Shown one piece after another: positions 1 to 8,411 of a stretch of DNA of 64,000 bases; position 1 is the first letter of the stretch; each line of letters starts with the position of its first letter. The DNA is taken from assembly GCF_028680575.1 (NCBI RefSeq), contig NZ_JAPCKI010000001.1:124001-188000 (forward strand), read 5' to 3'. Below the pieces are notes generated by a model that was given only the letters and a program-made list of their open reading frames with translations, did no database searches and was not told the DNA's origin. Made by a program: the position numbers and the translations under genes. This stretch comes from Acidovorax benzenivorans (lineage in GTDB: Bacteria > Pseudomonadota > Gammaproteobacteria > Burkholderiales > Burkholderiaceae_C).

Positions 1-2191
1 CGGAGCCCAGCGGCGCCTCGTCCTGCCGGGGCATGTGCATGACCTCGATGACAGGCACATCGCGGAAGCTCAGGATGGGGTAGCTGCCCCATTCGCGGTT
101 GTCCACGGCCTGCTTGACGGGCTCGAACGTCACCTGCTCCTTGAGCGCGCGGCTGGTGGTCTGCAACACGTTGCCGTGCACCTGCTGCTCCACGCCTGCG
201 GGGTTCACCATCAGGCCCGCGTCGTGCCCCACAACCACGCGGCGCACATGCACTTCGCCGGTCTTTTTGTTGACCTCCACATCGGCCACCCAGGCCGCCC
301 AGGCGGCGCCAAAGCCGGGCCATTTGCTGTGGATGTAGCGGGCATAGGCAAAGCCCTGGCCTTGCACCCAGTCTCCATCCAGCTCGCGCTGCTGCGGGCC
401 GGTGCGGCGAATCCAGCCCGCCTTTTCGGCCGTGGCCTGCACCAGCTCGGCAGCGCGCGGGTCGTTCAGCAGTTGCAGACGAAACTGCACCGGGTCCACC
501 CCCGCCGCCGTGGCCAGTTCGTCCACATACGATTCGTGCGCAAACGAGTTGGGCAGGGCCGACACGCCGCGCAGCCAAGACGCACGCACGATGGGTGGCA
601 TGTCGTTGACGGCCACACGCAGGTTGTCGTACTGGTAGGGCGGGCGCGCGGTGCGGTCGCCCATTTCGTAGGCCTGGGCCACGGGCTCGATGGTGCGGGT
701 GAGCAGCAGGGCCAGCGTGGGCGCGCCGTTGGAGGGGTAGGACGTTTCGAAGTCGTACGCCGCCACGGTGCCATCGGCCTTGAGCCCGCCGCGCACCTGC
801 ATCAGCTGCGCCGTGCCTTTGGGCTCCCACAAATGTTCTTGCTCGCGCGTGAGCTGCACGCGCACCGGGGCGCCCACGGCACGCGAGAGCAGTGCGGCAT
901 CGGCCGCCACGTCATCGGCGCCGTTGCGGCCATAGCAGCCTGCGGCCTCCATGCGGATGAGGTCGATGTCCACATCGGGCAGGCCCATCAGGCGGGCCAG
1001 GTCGGCGCGCAGCACATGGGGGTTCTGCGTGCCTGCCCACACGGTCATGCGCGGGCGGCCCGTGCTGTCATCACTGCGCCATTCGGCCACCGCGCACGAC
1101 GGGCCGATGGAGCCGTGCATCTGGTACGGCCACACATAGGTGCGGGGCATGGGCTGGCCGCCGGCGGACAGCGCGGCCAGGGCGCCCTCCACGTCGCCTT
1201 CGTCCACCAGGCGGCGCTGCGTGGCGGGGTTGGCGCGGATGGCCTGCTCCAGCGCCTCGGCGCTGTCCTGGCGCGGGAAGCCCGGCCAGTCCTTCCAGCG
1301 CACCTTCAGCTCGCGCAGGGCCTGCTCGGCCTGTTCCTCGCGCTCGGCCACGATGCCCACAAAGTCGCGAATCACCACCACGGCGCGGACGCCGGGGATG
1401 TGCGCGATGGACTGCTGGTCCACCGATTCGAGCGTGTTGCCGATGAAGTCGCCATGGTCCGCCCCCGCATACGGCGGGCGCACCACGCGGCCGTGCAGCA
1501 TGCCGGGCACACGCATGTCGTGCACAAACACCAGCTCGCCGCTGACCTTGGCGGGGATGTCCACGCGCGGCACAGACTGGCCGACCACGGTGTAATCGGC
1601 GGCGGCCTTGGTGGTCGTGGCGTCCACCAGCTCCAGCGTGGTGTGTGCGCCTGCCAGCAGCGCGCCGTAAGCCAGTTGGCGCGCCGGGTCTGCAGTGACC
1701 TGCACCACCCCCGCACGCACCTGCAGTGCCTCCACCGGCACGCCCAGCCGCGCTGCGGCCTGCGCCACCAGCCAGTGGCGCGCCTGCGCGGCGGCGGTGC
1801 GCAATGGCTTGGCGTGAATCTGGATGGATGCGCTCGCAATGGTGGCGCCCTGGTTAGGCGCGCGCGTGGTGTCGCCCAGCACCATGTTCACCTGGGCCAG
1901 CGGCACGTCCAATTCTTCGGCCACGATCTGCGCAAGTGCGGTGCGGATGCCCGTGCCCAGGTCCACGTGGCCGTTGAGTGCGGTCACGCTGCCGTCGTCC
2001 CACACGGCAATCAGTATCTCCACGCCTTCGGCCGGGTTGCCCGCCACCAGGGCGGGCTGACCCTTGACGGGCGGCGGCGCCGGCGGCGGGTTGCGCACCA
2101 CCAGCAGCACGCCCTGGGCGGCATGGAAGTCGGCGCGGGTGAGCGGGCTGTGGGCGCGCAGGGGTGCGGCGTTGTCAGGTGTGGCGCTCAT
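1..2191 (-). CDS. Molybdopterin-binding subunit of an aerobic hydroxylase (nicotinate dehydrogenase / IorB-NicB type), C-terminus off the window
   Basis: Large catalytic subunit of a xanthine-oxidase-family hydroxylase; it would bind molybdopterin-cytosine dinucleotide and hydroxylate an N-heterocycle with water as oxygen source. About 730 residues are visible; the C-terminus is cut by the left edge, so a C-terminal cytochrome c domain as in NicB cannot be judged. The visible domain order begins with a MoCo-binding segment (HVDLGTGIRTALAQIVAEE, then LGDTTRAPNQGATIAS), as in isoquinoline 1-oxidoreductase beta and NicB. The start ATG overlaps the stop of the 2Fe-2S gene by 4 bp, indicating translational coupling. 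With hnr and enamidase nearby, nicotinate to 6-hydroxynicotinate is the likely reaction (inference); isoquinoline, aldehyde or another heterocycle is possible from sequence alone. Confidence 0.85.
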   Translation of the reverse strand, partial: MSATPDNAAPLRAHSPLTRADFHAAQGVLLVVRNPPPAPPPVKGQPALVAGNPAEGVEILIAVWDDGSVTALNGHVDLGTGIRTALAQIVAEELDVPLAQVNMVLGDTTRAPNQGATIASASIQIHAKPLRTAAAQARHWLVAQAAARLGVPVEALQVRAGVVQVTADPARQLAYGALLAGAHTTLELVDATTTKAAADYTVVGQSVPRVDIPAKVSGELVFVHDMRVPGMLHGRVVRPPYAGADHGDFIGNTLESVDQQSIAHIPGVRAVVVIRDFVGIVAEREEQAEQALRELKVRWKDWPGFPRQDSAEALEQAIRANPATQRRLVDEGDVEGALAALSAGGQPMPRTYVWPYQMHGSIGPSCAVAEWRSDDSTGRPRMTVWAGTQNPHVLRADLARLMGLPDVDIDLIRMEAAGCYGRNGADDVAADAALLSRAVGAPVRVQLTREQEHLWEPKGTAQLMQVRGGLKADGTVAAYDFETSYPSNGAPTLALLLTRTIEPVAQAYEMGDRTARPPYQYDNLRVAVNDMPPIVRASWLRGVSALPNSFAHESYVDELATAAGVDPVQFRLQLLNDPRAAELVQATAEKAGWIRRTGPQQRELDGDWVQGQGFAYARYIHSKWPGFGAAWAAWVADVEVNKKTGEVHVRRVVVGHDAGLMVNPAGVEQQVHGNVLQTTSRALKEQVTFEPVKQAVDNREWGSYPILSFRDVPVIEVMHMPRQDEAPLGS

Positions 2192-2697
2192 GCCTGGGCC
2201 TCGCGCATCAGCACCGCCGCGCGCAGCACGGCGCGGATGATTTCGACATGCGTGCCGCAGCGGCACAGGTTGCCCGACAGCTCGCGGCGCACGGCGGCTT
2301 CGTCAGGGTCGGGGTTGCGCTCCAGCAAGGCCACGGCCATCATCACCATGCCGTTCAGGCAGTAGCCGCACTGCGCGGCCTGCTCATCAATGAATGCCTG
2401 CTGCACCGGGTGCAGGCCTTGGCTGTGGTGGCCGCAGCGCGCAGGCAGCCCTTCCAGTGTGGTCACCTCGCGGCCCGCCACGCCCTGCGCCGGGATCACG
2501 CAGGCCCGTGCAGCCACACCATCCACCAGCACCGTGCACGCACCACACTGCCCCAGGCCACAGCCGTACTTGGGGCCGTTGAGCAACAGGTCGTTGCGCA
2601 GCACATGCAGCAGCGAGGCACTGGCCAATGTGCTCTGCGGCAAAACACAGGGCTGGCCGTTGACGACCACGGTAGGGGGCAAAGCGGGCGCGAGCAT
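2188..2697 (-). CDS. 2Fe-2S ferredoxin-type subunit of the molybdenum hydroxylase
   Basis: 169-residue electron-transfer subunit of the hydroxylase (NicA/IorA/CoxS family). The N-terminal plant-type 2Fe-2S domain carries C46, C51, C54 and C66 (motif CGLGQCGACTV). The C-terminal four-helix domain carries the second cluster: C110 and C113 (AQCGYCLNGM), C145 and C147 (NLCRCGTH). Length and both cluster motifs are complete. It starts 17 nt after the stop of the preceding binding-protein gene and overlaps the large subunit by 4 bp, so the three are probably co-transcribed. No FAD subunit gene lies in the visible part, which fits a NicAB-like enzyme passing electrons to a cytochrome, unless an FAD subunit lies outside the window. 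Confidence 0.93.
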   Translation of the reverse strand: MLAPALPPTVVVNGQPCVLPQSTLASASLLHVLRNDLLLNGPKYGCGLGQCGACTVLVDGVAARACVIPAQGVAGREVTTLEGLPARCGHHSQGLHPVQQAFIDEQAAQCGYCLNGMVMMAVALLERNPDPDEAAVRRELSGNLCRCGTHVEIIRAVLRAAVLMREAQA

Positions 2698-2714
2698 GTC
2701 TCTTTTGGCCGCCC

Positions 2715-3887
2715 TCAGCGTCGCAGCGACCCGCTGCGCGTGTACATCTCCAGGTCCACAAAGTTGGAGCCATTGTGGTTGTTCGGGCCGTACTGCAGCG
2801 GAAAGTCACCGATCTTGGTGGTGCCCATGTCTTCCATGGCCTTGATGAAGCCCTCGCGCGTAAGCGCTTTGCCCGCGCGTTTGAGGCCCTCTACAAACAC
2901 ACGCGCGGCGATGTAGCCCTCCAGCATGGTGTAGCTGTCGATCTTCTCGCCCGCGTCCGCACGGTCCTTGCGGTAGTCGGCCACGATGGGCAAACGGCTG
3001 GCTTGCGGCGAGGGCACGATGCTGGCCGTGACGAGGCCCTCAATGCCACCGTTCAGGCGCTGCGCAGAGCCCGGTGCGTCGGTAATGCCCACCGAGATGG
3101 TGTAAAGCGGCGACGCCGCGCCCGCTGCACGGTAGTCGCGCAGGAACACCTCGACCATCTTGCCCGCCATGATCATCACCACGGCGCCCGGCTGGGCCTT
3201 GGTGAGCTGCGCCACCTGCGGCTTGGCATCGGTGGCGGCGATTTCCAGGGGCACGGAATCGACCACCTTGACCTTCAGGCCCTGCGCAATCTGCAGGCAG
3301 GTTTCGAGGTTGGATTTGCCAAACGCACTGTTCTGGTAGATGACCGCGATGTTGTTGATGCCCAGCGTGGCGAGGTGGCCCACGATCTTGCGCAGCTCGG
3401 TCTCGTAGCTGGCGCGCACATGGAACAGGTAGCGGTTGTGTGTGGTGCGAAACGAGGTGGTGCCCACCAGCGGCGCAAACATGGGTACACCGGCCTTTTC
3501 GGCGATGGGCATGGCAGCGATCAGGTTGCCCGTGGCGACATAGCCGATGAGGGCGAATACCTTGTCCTCGTCGATCAGCTTTGTCGTGTTCTCGGCCGTC
3601 TTCTTTGGCTCGTAGGCATCGTCGTGGGAGACCAGCTCCAGCGTGCGCCCTTGCACCCCACCGGTCTTGTTCACCTTGTCGAACGCCAGTGCAATGCCCG
3701 CCTTGTAGTCCACCCCAAAATCCTTGGCAGGGCCGGTGAACACGGCCGACTGCCCCACCTTGATGCGGGTGTCCGTCACACCGGTCTCGGCCGCGGCCGG
3801 GCCCGCAGCCCCCAGAGCAGCGGCGGCCAGGGTCGTCAGCACCGCGCGACGATCGATATTCCCGTCATCCATCCCACGACATTTCAT
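2715..3887 (-). CDS. Periplasmic substrate-binding protein, branched-chain amino acid ABC transporter type (second copy)
   Basis: 390 residues, Peripla_BP_6 (LivK-like) family: a periplasmic receptor delivering ligand to a LivHMGF-type permease. The N-terminus has an arginine pair followed by a hydrophobic stretch (DRRAVLTTLAAAALGAAG), resembling a Tat or Sec signal with cleavage near AAA-ET. The mature part opens with the usual IKVGQSAVFTGPAKDFG. The start was chosen because AAGGAG lies 6 nt upstream of this ATG. It lies between the nicotinamidase and the hydroxylase genes and has no permease of its own, so it probably feeds the LivHM/G/F system encoded just upstream in the same array. The ligand is not readable from sequence; a pyridine carboxylate or ring-cleavage product is inferred from context. 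Confidence 0.88.
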   Translation of the reverse strand: MKCRGMDDGNIDRRAVLTTLAAAALGAAGPAAAETGVTDTRIKVGQSAVFTGPAKDFGVDYKAGIALAFDKVNKTGGVQGRTLELVSHDDAYEPKKTAENTTKLIDEDKVFALIGYVATGNLIAAMPIAEKAGVPMFAPLVGTTSFRTTHNRYLFHVRASYETELRKIVGHLATLGINNIAVIYQNSAFGKSNLETCLQIAQGLKVKVVDSVPLEIAATDAKPQVAQLTKAQPGAVVMIMAGKMVEVFLRDYRAAGAASPLYTISVGITDAPGSAQRLNGGIEGLVTASIVPSPQASRLPIVADYRKDRADAGEKIDSYTMLEGYIAARVFVEGLKRAGKALTREGFIKAMEDMGTTKIGDFPLQYGPNNHNGSNFVDLEMYTRSGSLRR

Positions 3888-4007
3888 GAAACGCTCCTTA
3901 CATCAAATGCGCAAGTTTCCCTGCAAGCGGAGCGGGTGCGCAACCATTTCTGCGAGGTGTTGTGAATCCGTCAAACCCCGGCGCCGAAGCACCGGGGCGT
4001 TGCACCA

Positions 4008-4733
4008 TCAAGCGACATCGATGTCGCTGGACTGGATGCGTTTGACGCCTTTGGCCTTCATGTTTTTCCAGGCGGCGTCGAGCGAGCCGTTGAGGTCAAT
4101 AGCGCGGGTGGCGTCTTCGACCACATAGGTCTCAAAGCCCAGGCGTTTGGCGTCCAGCGCCGTCCAGGCCACGCAGAAGTCGGTGGCCAGGCCGGTGACA
4201 AACACCGTCTTGATACCACGCTGCTTGAGGTAGCCAGCCAAGCCGGTCGAGGTCTTGCGGTCGGCCTCTTCAAATGCCGAGTAGCTGTCCACATGCTGGT
4301 GAAAGCCCTTGCGCAGGATCACCTGGGCCTTGGGCACCTTGAGGTCCTTGTGCAGGGCGGCATCGTCGGTGCCCTGCACGCAATGGTCGGGCCACAACAC
4401 CTGCTGGCCGTAGCTGAGTTGGGTGGTTTCAAACGGCTTCTTGCCCGCATGGGTGCTGGCAAAGGAGGCATGGCCCTGGGTGTGCCAGTCCTGCGTGACC
4501 ACCACGTTTTCAAACGCTGTGGCAATGCGGTTGATGACGGGCACCACCTCATCACCCTTGGCCACGGGCAGCGTGCCGCCCGGGACAAAACAGTTCTGCA
4601 CATCGACCACGATGAGCGCCGCTCGCTCACCGGGTTTGATCTTGCCTGCCGCCCAGCTGGCAGGGAAGCTGGCCCCGGCCACGGTGAGCGCGGCCGATTG
4701 AAGAAGAAAGCGACGACGTTGCGCAGTTTGCAT
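4008..4733 (-). CDS. pncA: Exported nicotinamidase / isochorismatase-family hydrolase
   Basis: 241 residues. Cysteine hydrolase of the nicotinamidase family, converting nicotinamide to nicotinate and ammonia. The expected triad is visible: Asp in IVVDVQNCF, Lys in ILRKGFHQH, Cys in ATDFCVAW; metal-ligand histidines are present in VTQDWHTQGH. The N-terminus QRRRFLLQSAALTVAG is a twin-arginine-like signal, so it probably acts in the periplasm, unlike the usual cytosolic salvage PncA. The ATG at 4733 is preferred over an in-frame GTG at 4742 because CCGGAG sits 8 nt upstream of it. Lying between transporter genes and hydroxylase genes, its likely role is feeding the nicotinate pathway rather than NAD salvage (inference). 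Another amide substrate cannot be excluded. Confidence 0.88.
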   Translation of the reverse strand: MQTAQRRRFLLQSAALTVAGASFPASWAAGKIKPGERAALIVVDVQNCFVPGGTLPVAKGDEVVPVINRIATAFENVVVTQDWHTQGHASFASTHAGKKPFETTQLSYGQQVLWPDHCVQGTDDAALHKDLKVPKAQVILRKGFHQHVDSYSAFEEADRKTSTGLAGYLKQRGIKTVFVTGLATDFCVAWTALDAKRLGFETYVVEDATRAIDLNGSLDAAWKNMKAKGVKRIQSSDIDVA

Positions 4734-4808
4734 GGTGAACACTCCGGTTGGGAACGCACTGACACATCGGCCACGGCCCGGTAGGGCCTGGGCCGGGGAA
4801 CTTCTTAT

Positions 4809-5558
4809 TCACACGCTGAGGTAAGCGCGCCGCACTTCTTCGTTGGCGGCCAGCTCTTCCATGCTGGCCTGGTAGCGGATTTGGCCCTTTTCGAGTACAT
4901 AGGCGCGGTCGGACACCAGCTCGGCAAAGTGCATGTTCTGCTCGGAAAGCAGGATGCTGACGCCCTGCTCTTTCAGCTCCAGGATCATGTGCGCCATCTG
5001 CTCCACGATCACGGGGGCCACACCTTCAGAGGGCTCGTCCAGCAGCACCAGGTAGGGGTTGCCCATGAGCGTGCGGGCCACGGTGAGCATCTGCTGCTCG
5101 CCACCGCTCATGCGGCCGCCGGGGCGCTGGGGCATCTCGCCCAGGTTGGGGAAGAGCTTGAACAGGCGCTCGGGTGTCCACACCGGGGCGGCCGTGCCGT
5201 CGGGCCAGGTGCGGGCGGGCTGGCGGCCCACCTCCAGGTTCTCCATCACCGTGAGGTCGGTGAACACGCGGCGGTCTTCGGGCACAAAACCCAGGCCCAG
5301 GCGCGCGGCATCGTGCGGGTCGCTTTTGGAGATGTCTTTGCCCATGAACTGGATGCTGCCCTTGCGTTTGGCCAGCATGCCCATCAGTGTCTTGAGCGTG
5401 GTGGATTTGCCAGCGCCGTTGCGGCCCATCAGGGCCACGACTTCGCCCCGGCGCACGTCCAGGTCCACGTCATACAGGATTTGCGCCGCGCCATACCAGG
5501 CCTGCAGCCCCTTGGCCTGCAGCAGCAGTTCTTTGGGTTCGTTGGTCGTCATGCTCAT
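4809..5558 (-). CDS. livF: ABC transporter ATP-binding protein LivF
   Basis: 249 residues. Cytoplasmic ATPase of a branched-chain-amino-acid-type importer. Walker A is GRNGAGKST, the signature is MSGGEQQM, Walker B is LVLLDEPSEG, and the switch His follows in LSEQNMH. Its ATG overlaps the stop of livG by 4 bp (ATGA), giving a coupled livHM-livG-livF set. Pyridine or dicarboxylate transport rather than leucine transport is inferred from the surrounding catabolic genes. Confidence 0.95.
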   Translation of the reverse strand: MSMTTNEPKELLLQAKGLQAWYGAAQILYDVDLDVRRGEVVALMGRNGAGKSTTLKTLMGMLAKRKGSIQFMGKDISKSDPHDAARLGLGFVPEDRRVFTDLTVMENLEVGRQPARTWPDGTAAPVWTPERLFKLFPNLGEMPQRPGGRMSGGEQQMLTVARTLMGNPYLVLLDEPSEGVAPVIVEQMAHMILELKEQGVSILLSEQNMHFAELVSDRAYVLEKGQIRYQASMEELAANEEVRRAYLSV

Positions 5559-6340
5559 GCGGCCTCTGCAGCAGCGGCTGCCGTTTTCTTCTCGAAGGTC
5601 TTGCCAGTGCCGAAGTAGACCTCCTGCACCTTGGGGTGGTCACGCAGCTCCAGCGGCTTGCCCTCGGCAATCAGGCGCCCACGCGCCAGCACGATCATGC
5701 GGTCGGCATAGGCAAACACCACGTCCATGCTGTGTTCGGTGAACAGCACGGCCATGTGGCGGTCGATCACCAACTGCTTAGTGAGCGCCATGAGTTCGTT
5801 GCGCTCCTTGGGCGCCATGCCAGCGGTGGGTTCGTCCATGAGCAGCAGCTTAGGGCTGTTGGCCATGGCAATGGCCAGCTCCACGCGCTTCACATCGCCA
5901 TAGGCCAGCACGCTGCAGGGGCGGTCGGCCTGCGACTTCATGCCCACCTGGTCCAGCAGCGCCAGGGCCTCGTCGCGCTTGTGGTCGGCCGCCTTGCGCC
6001 ACATCGCAAACAGGCGGTTGTCGTTGGAGATCAGCGCCATCTGCACGTTCTCCACCACCGTGAGCGACGCAAAGGTTTCGGCGATCTGGAAGGTGCGGCC
6101 CACGCCCATGCGCCAGATGTCGCGCGGCTTGCGGCCTACCAGCTCCTGGCCATTGAGCTGGATCGAGCCCACGTCGGCGGGCAGCTGGCCGTTGACCATG
6201 TTGAAGGTGGTGGACTTGCCCGCGCCGTTGGGGCCGATGAGCGCCAGCAGCTCACCGGCAGCCAGCTCAAAGTGGATGCCATCCACGGCTTTGACGCCGC
6301 CAAAGGATTTGCCCAGGCCAGAGACTTTGAGCAGGCTCAT
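5555..6340 (-). CDS. livG: ABC transporter ATP-binding protein LivG
   Basis: 261 residues. Second ATPase of the importer. Walker A GPNGAGKST; the signature region is LAYGDVKRVELA, a degenerate LSxGxxQ usual for LivG; Walker B LLLMDEPTAGM; the C-terminal extension typical of LivG is present. It overlaps the permease gene upstream and livF downstream by 4 bp each, so the three are translated as a coupled unit. An alanine-rich tail (KKTAAAAAEAA) ends the protein. Confidence 0.95.
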   Translation of the reverse strand: MSLLKVSGLGKSFGGVKAVDGIHFELAAGELLALIGPNGAGKSTTFNMVNGQLPADVGSIQLNGQELVGRKPRDIWRMGVGRTFQIAETFASLTVVENVQMALISNDNRLFAMWRKAADHKRDEALALLDQVGMKSQADRPCSVLAYGDVKRVELAIAMANSPKLLLMDEPTAGMAPKERNELMALTKQLVIDRHMAVLFTEHSMDVVFAYADRMIVLARGRLIAEGKPLELRDHPKVQEVYFGTGKTFEKKTAAAAAEAA

Positions 6341-8244
6341 GCCGACCCCTCCTTCGTGTTCTTTGCTTCGCGCTGGTTGTCAAAAAGCTGCTTGATGGCG
6401 CCCGCAATGCCCTGCGGGAACAGCAGCACCAGAATCAGGATGATGGCGCCCAGCATGGCGCGCCAGTAGTCGGTGTTGCGCGCCACGGTGTCGTGCAGCC
6501 AGGTGAAGGTGACGGCACCCACCACGGGGCCCGCCAGCGTCTGGATGCCGCCTAGCAACACCATGACCAGGCCATCGACCGAGCGCCCCACATGCAGCGT
6601 TTCGGGCGAGATGCTGCCTTTGGAAAACGCGAACAGTGCGCCGCCCAGGCCCGCAAACAAGCCAGCGATCACGAAGGCCGTCCACTGCATGCGCTTCACA
6701 TCGATGCCAATGGCGTCGGCCCGCAGCACCGAATCACGCCCGGCGCGCAGCGCATAACCAAACGGCGAGAACAGCACGCGGCGCAGCAGCAGCACACCGC
6801 CCACCACGAGGGCCAGCGTGAGGTAGTAGTAATTGCGTTTGTCCGACAGCCACTCGGCCGGCCACACGCCCGTGAGGCCATTGCTGCCGCCCGTGAAGCC
6901 GTCCCACTGGTAGCAGATGGCCCAGGTGATCTGGGCAAACGCCAGCGTCAGCATGGCCAGGTAGACGCCCGACAGGCGCACGCAGAACCAGCCATAGAGC
7001 AGCGCACCCGCAGCCGCCGCCAGCGGCGCCAGCACCAACGCGAGTTCCATGGGAATACCCGCCGAGCGCACCAGCAGCGCGGCCGCATAAGCGCCCAGGC
7101 CGAAGTACGCCGCATGGCCAAACGAATGCATGCCCGCCGGTCCCATGATGAAGTGCAGGCTGGCCGCAAACAGCGCGGCGATCAGCAGGTCGATCATCAG
7201 CACCGTGAGGTACGGCGAGCCTGTGGTCAGCAACGGTAGCAGCACCAGTACCGCCACCAACGCCGCGCCACCGATCTTGAACCAGCGCTCGGGCTGGCGC
7301 AGCGGCGCCTCGGGCAGGCCAGTATTGCGGCTGACGCCCTGTGGCTTGCCCAGGAGGCCCCAGGGGCGCCAGACCAGCACCACAGCCATCACCAGAAACT
7401 CCACCACCAGCGTGAGCTTGGAGAACGATACGCTGAAACCGAAGATGTCCACCACGCCCAGCCAGATGCAGATGGCCTTGATTTCGGCGATCAACAGGGC
7501 CGCGACATATGCGCCCGGAATGGAGCCCATGCCACCCACCACCACCACCACAAAGGCGGCGCCAATGGTGTTGAGGTCCATCTCCAGCGTGGCAGGTTCG
7601 CGCGGCAACTGCAGCGCACCGCCCAGGCCCGCCAGCAGAGCGCCCAGCGCAAACACCGCCGTGAACAACCAGGCCTGGTTCACGCCCAGCGCGCTGACCA
7701 TCTCGCGGTCTTGTGTGGCGGCGCGCACCAGCGTGCCCCAGCGGGTGCGGGTGAGCAACAGCCAAAGCAGGCCCAGCACCACCGGCCCGACAACGATCAA
7801 AAACAGGTCGTAGGATGGAAACTGCCGGCCCAGGATATTGACGGAGCCCGACAGCCCCGGCGCGCGTGGGCCCAGCAGCTCTTCAGGCCCCCAGAACCAC
7901 AGCGCAGCGTCCTTGATGACCAGCACCAGCGCAAACGTGGCCAGCAGCTGGAACAGCTCGGGCGCCTTGTAGATGCGGCGCAGCAGCACCACCTCCACCA
8001 AAGCGCCCAATGCGCCCACCACCACGGCCGCCAGCAGCAGCGCAGGCCAGAAGCCCAGGCCCGTACCCAGCTTGGCTACCAGCGAATAGGCGACGTAAAT
8101 GCCCACCATGAAGAACGAGCCATGGGCAAAGTTCACGATGCGCGTGACGCCGAAGATCAGCGAGAGCCCGGCGCCCACCAGGAACAGCGAGGAAGCCCCC
8201 GCCAGTCCGTTGAGCAGCTGAACGATAAAACTCGAAAAACTCAT
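6337..8244 (-). CDS. livHM: Fused LivH-LivM ABC permease
   Basis: 635 residues, about twice the size of a single permease. Residues 1-295 match LivH (start SSFIVQLLNGLAGASSLFLV, end WRPWGLLGKPQG); after a linker around 300-325, residues 330-620 match LivM (MGPAGMHSFGHAAYFGLGAY; later LFAFSKGSISPETL). Both halves are rich in membrane helices, and the join is a continuous reading frame with no leftover start or stop. GGAG lies 6 nt before the ATG. The fusion would fix the 1:1 permease heterodimer in one chain. It sits between the first binding protein (separated by a palindromic repeat) and livG (4-bp overlap). Confidence 0.93.
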   Translation of the reverse strand: MSFSSFIVQLLNGLAGASSLFLVGAGLSLIFGVTRIVNFAHGSFFMVGIYVAYSLVAKLGTGLGFWPALLLAAVVVGALGALVEVVLLRRIYKAPELFQLLATFALVLVIKDAALWFWGPEELLGPRAPGLSGSVNILGRQFPSYDLFLIVVGPVVLGLLWLLLTRTRWGTLVRAATQDREMVSALGVNQAWLFTAVFALGALLAGLGGALQLPREPATLEMDLNTIGAAFVVVVVGGMGSIPGAYVAALLIAEIKAICIWLGVVDIFGFSVSFSKLTLVVEFLVMAVVLVWRPWGLLGKPQGVSRNTGLPEAPLRQPERWFKIGGAALVAVLVLLPLLTTGSPYLTVLMIDLLIAALFAASLHFIMGPAGMHSFGHAAYFGLGAYAAALLVRSAGIPMELALVLAPLAAAAGALLYGWFCVRLSGVYLAMLTLAFAQITWAICYQWDGFTGGSNGLTGVWPAEWLSDKRNYYYLTLALVVGGVLLLRRVLFSPFGYALRAGRDSVLRADAIGIDVKRMQWTAFVIAGLFAGLGGALFAFSKGSISPETLHVGRSVDGLVMVLLGGIQTLAGPVVGAVTFTWLHDTVARNTDYWRAMLGAIILILVLLFPQGIAGAIKQLFDNQREAKNTKEGSA

Positions 8245-8309
8245 CTAAGTCTCCGCGGCGCAACCTGCGCACCGCCCACAGCCTAAAAAACCGGCGCGGC
8301 CTCAGCGAG

Positions 8310-8405
8310 GGCCGCCGCGCAAGGGCCGCCCCGCCGCGCTGGCGGCGTCCCCCTTCCCGCGCGGAGCGCGAGAGCAGGGGGAAGCGGCGTAGCCGCTCAG
8401 GGGGA
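8310..8405 (-). repeat. Dispersed GC-rich palindromic repeat, family A copy 1
   Basis: On the minus strand it reads CCCCCTGAGCGGCTACGCCG at the start and GGGGCGGCCCTTGCGCGG towards the end, with strong hairpin potential. Two further copies lie at 20186-20282 and 23302-23402. This copy lies inside the transporter operon, between the binding-protein gene and the permease gene, where an extragenic palindrome could stabilise the upstream mRNA and set unequal binding-protein and permease levels (inference). Confidence 0.8.
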
Positions 8406-8411
8406 TGTCAC

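Noticed and set aside
35..2365. Long plus-strand open frame (776 codons) opposite the Mo hydroxylase
   Set aside because: His/Arg/Gly/Ala-rich translation without domains; it is the GC-driven antisense shadow of a gene with clear family motifs.
6337..8244. Artificial fusion of livH and livM by a missing stop
   Set aside because: The linker is smooth, no leftover ribosome site or start lies at the join, and flanking 4-bp overlaps are intact; a genuine fusion is more likely.
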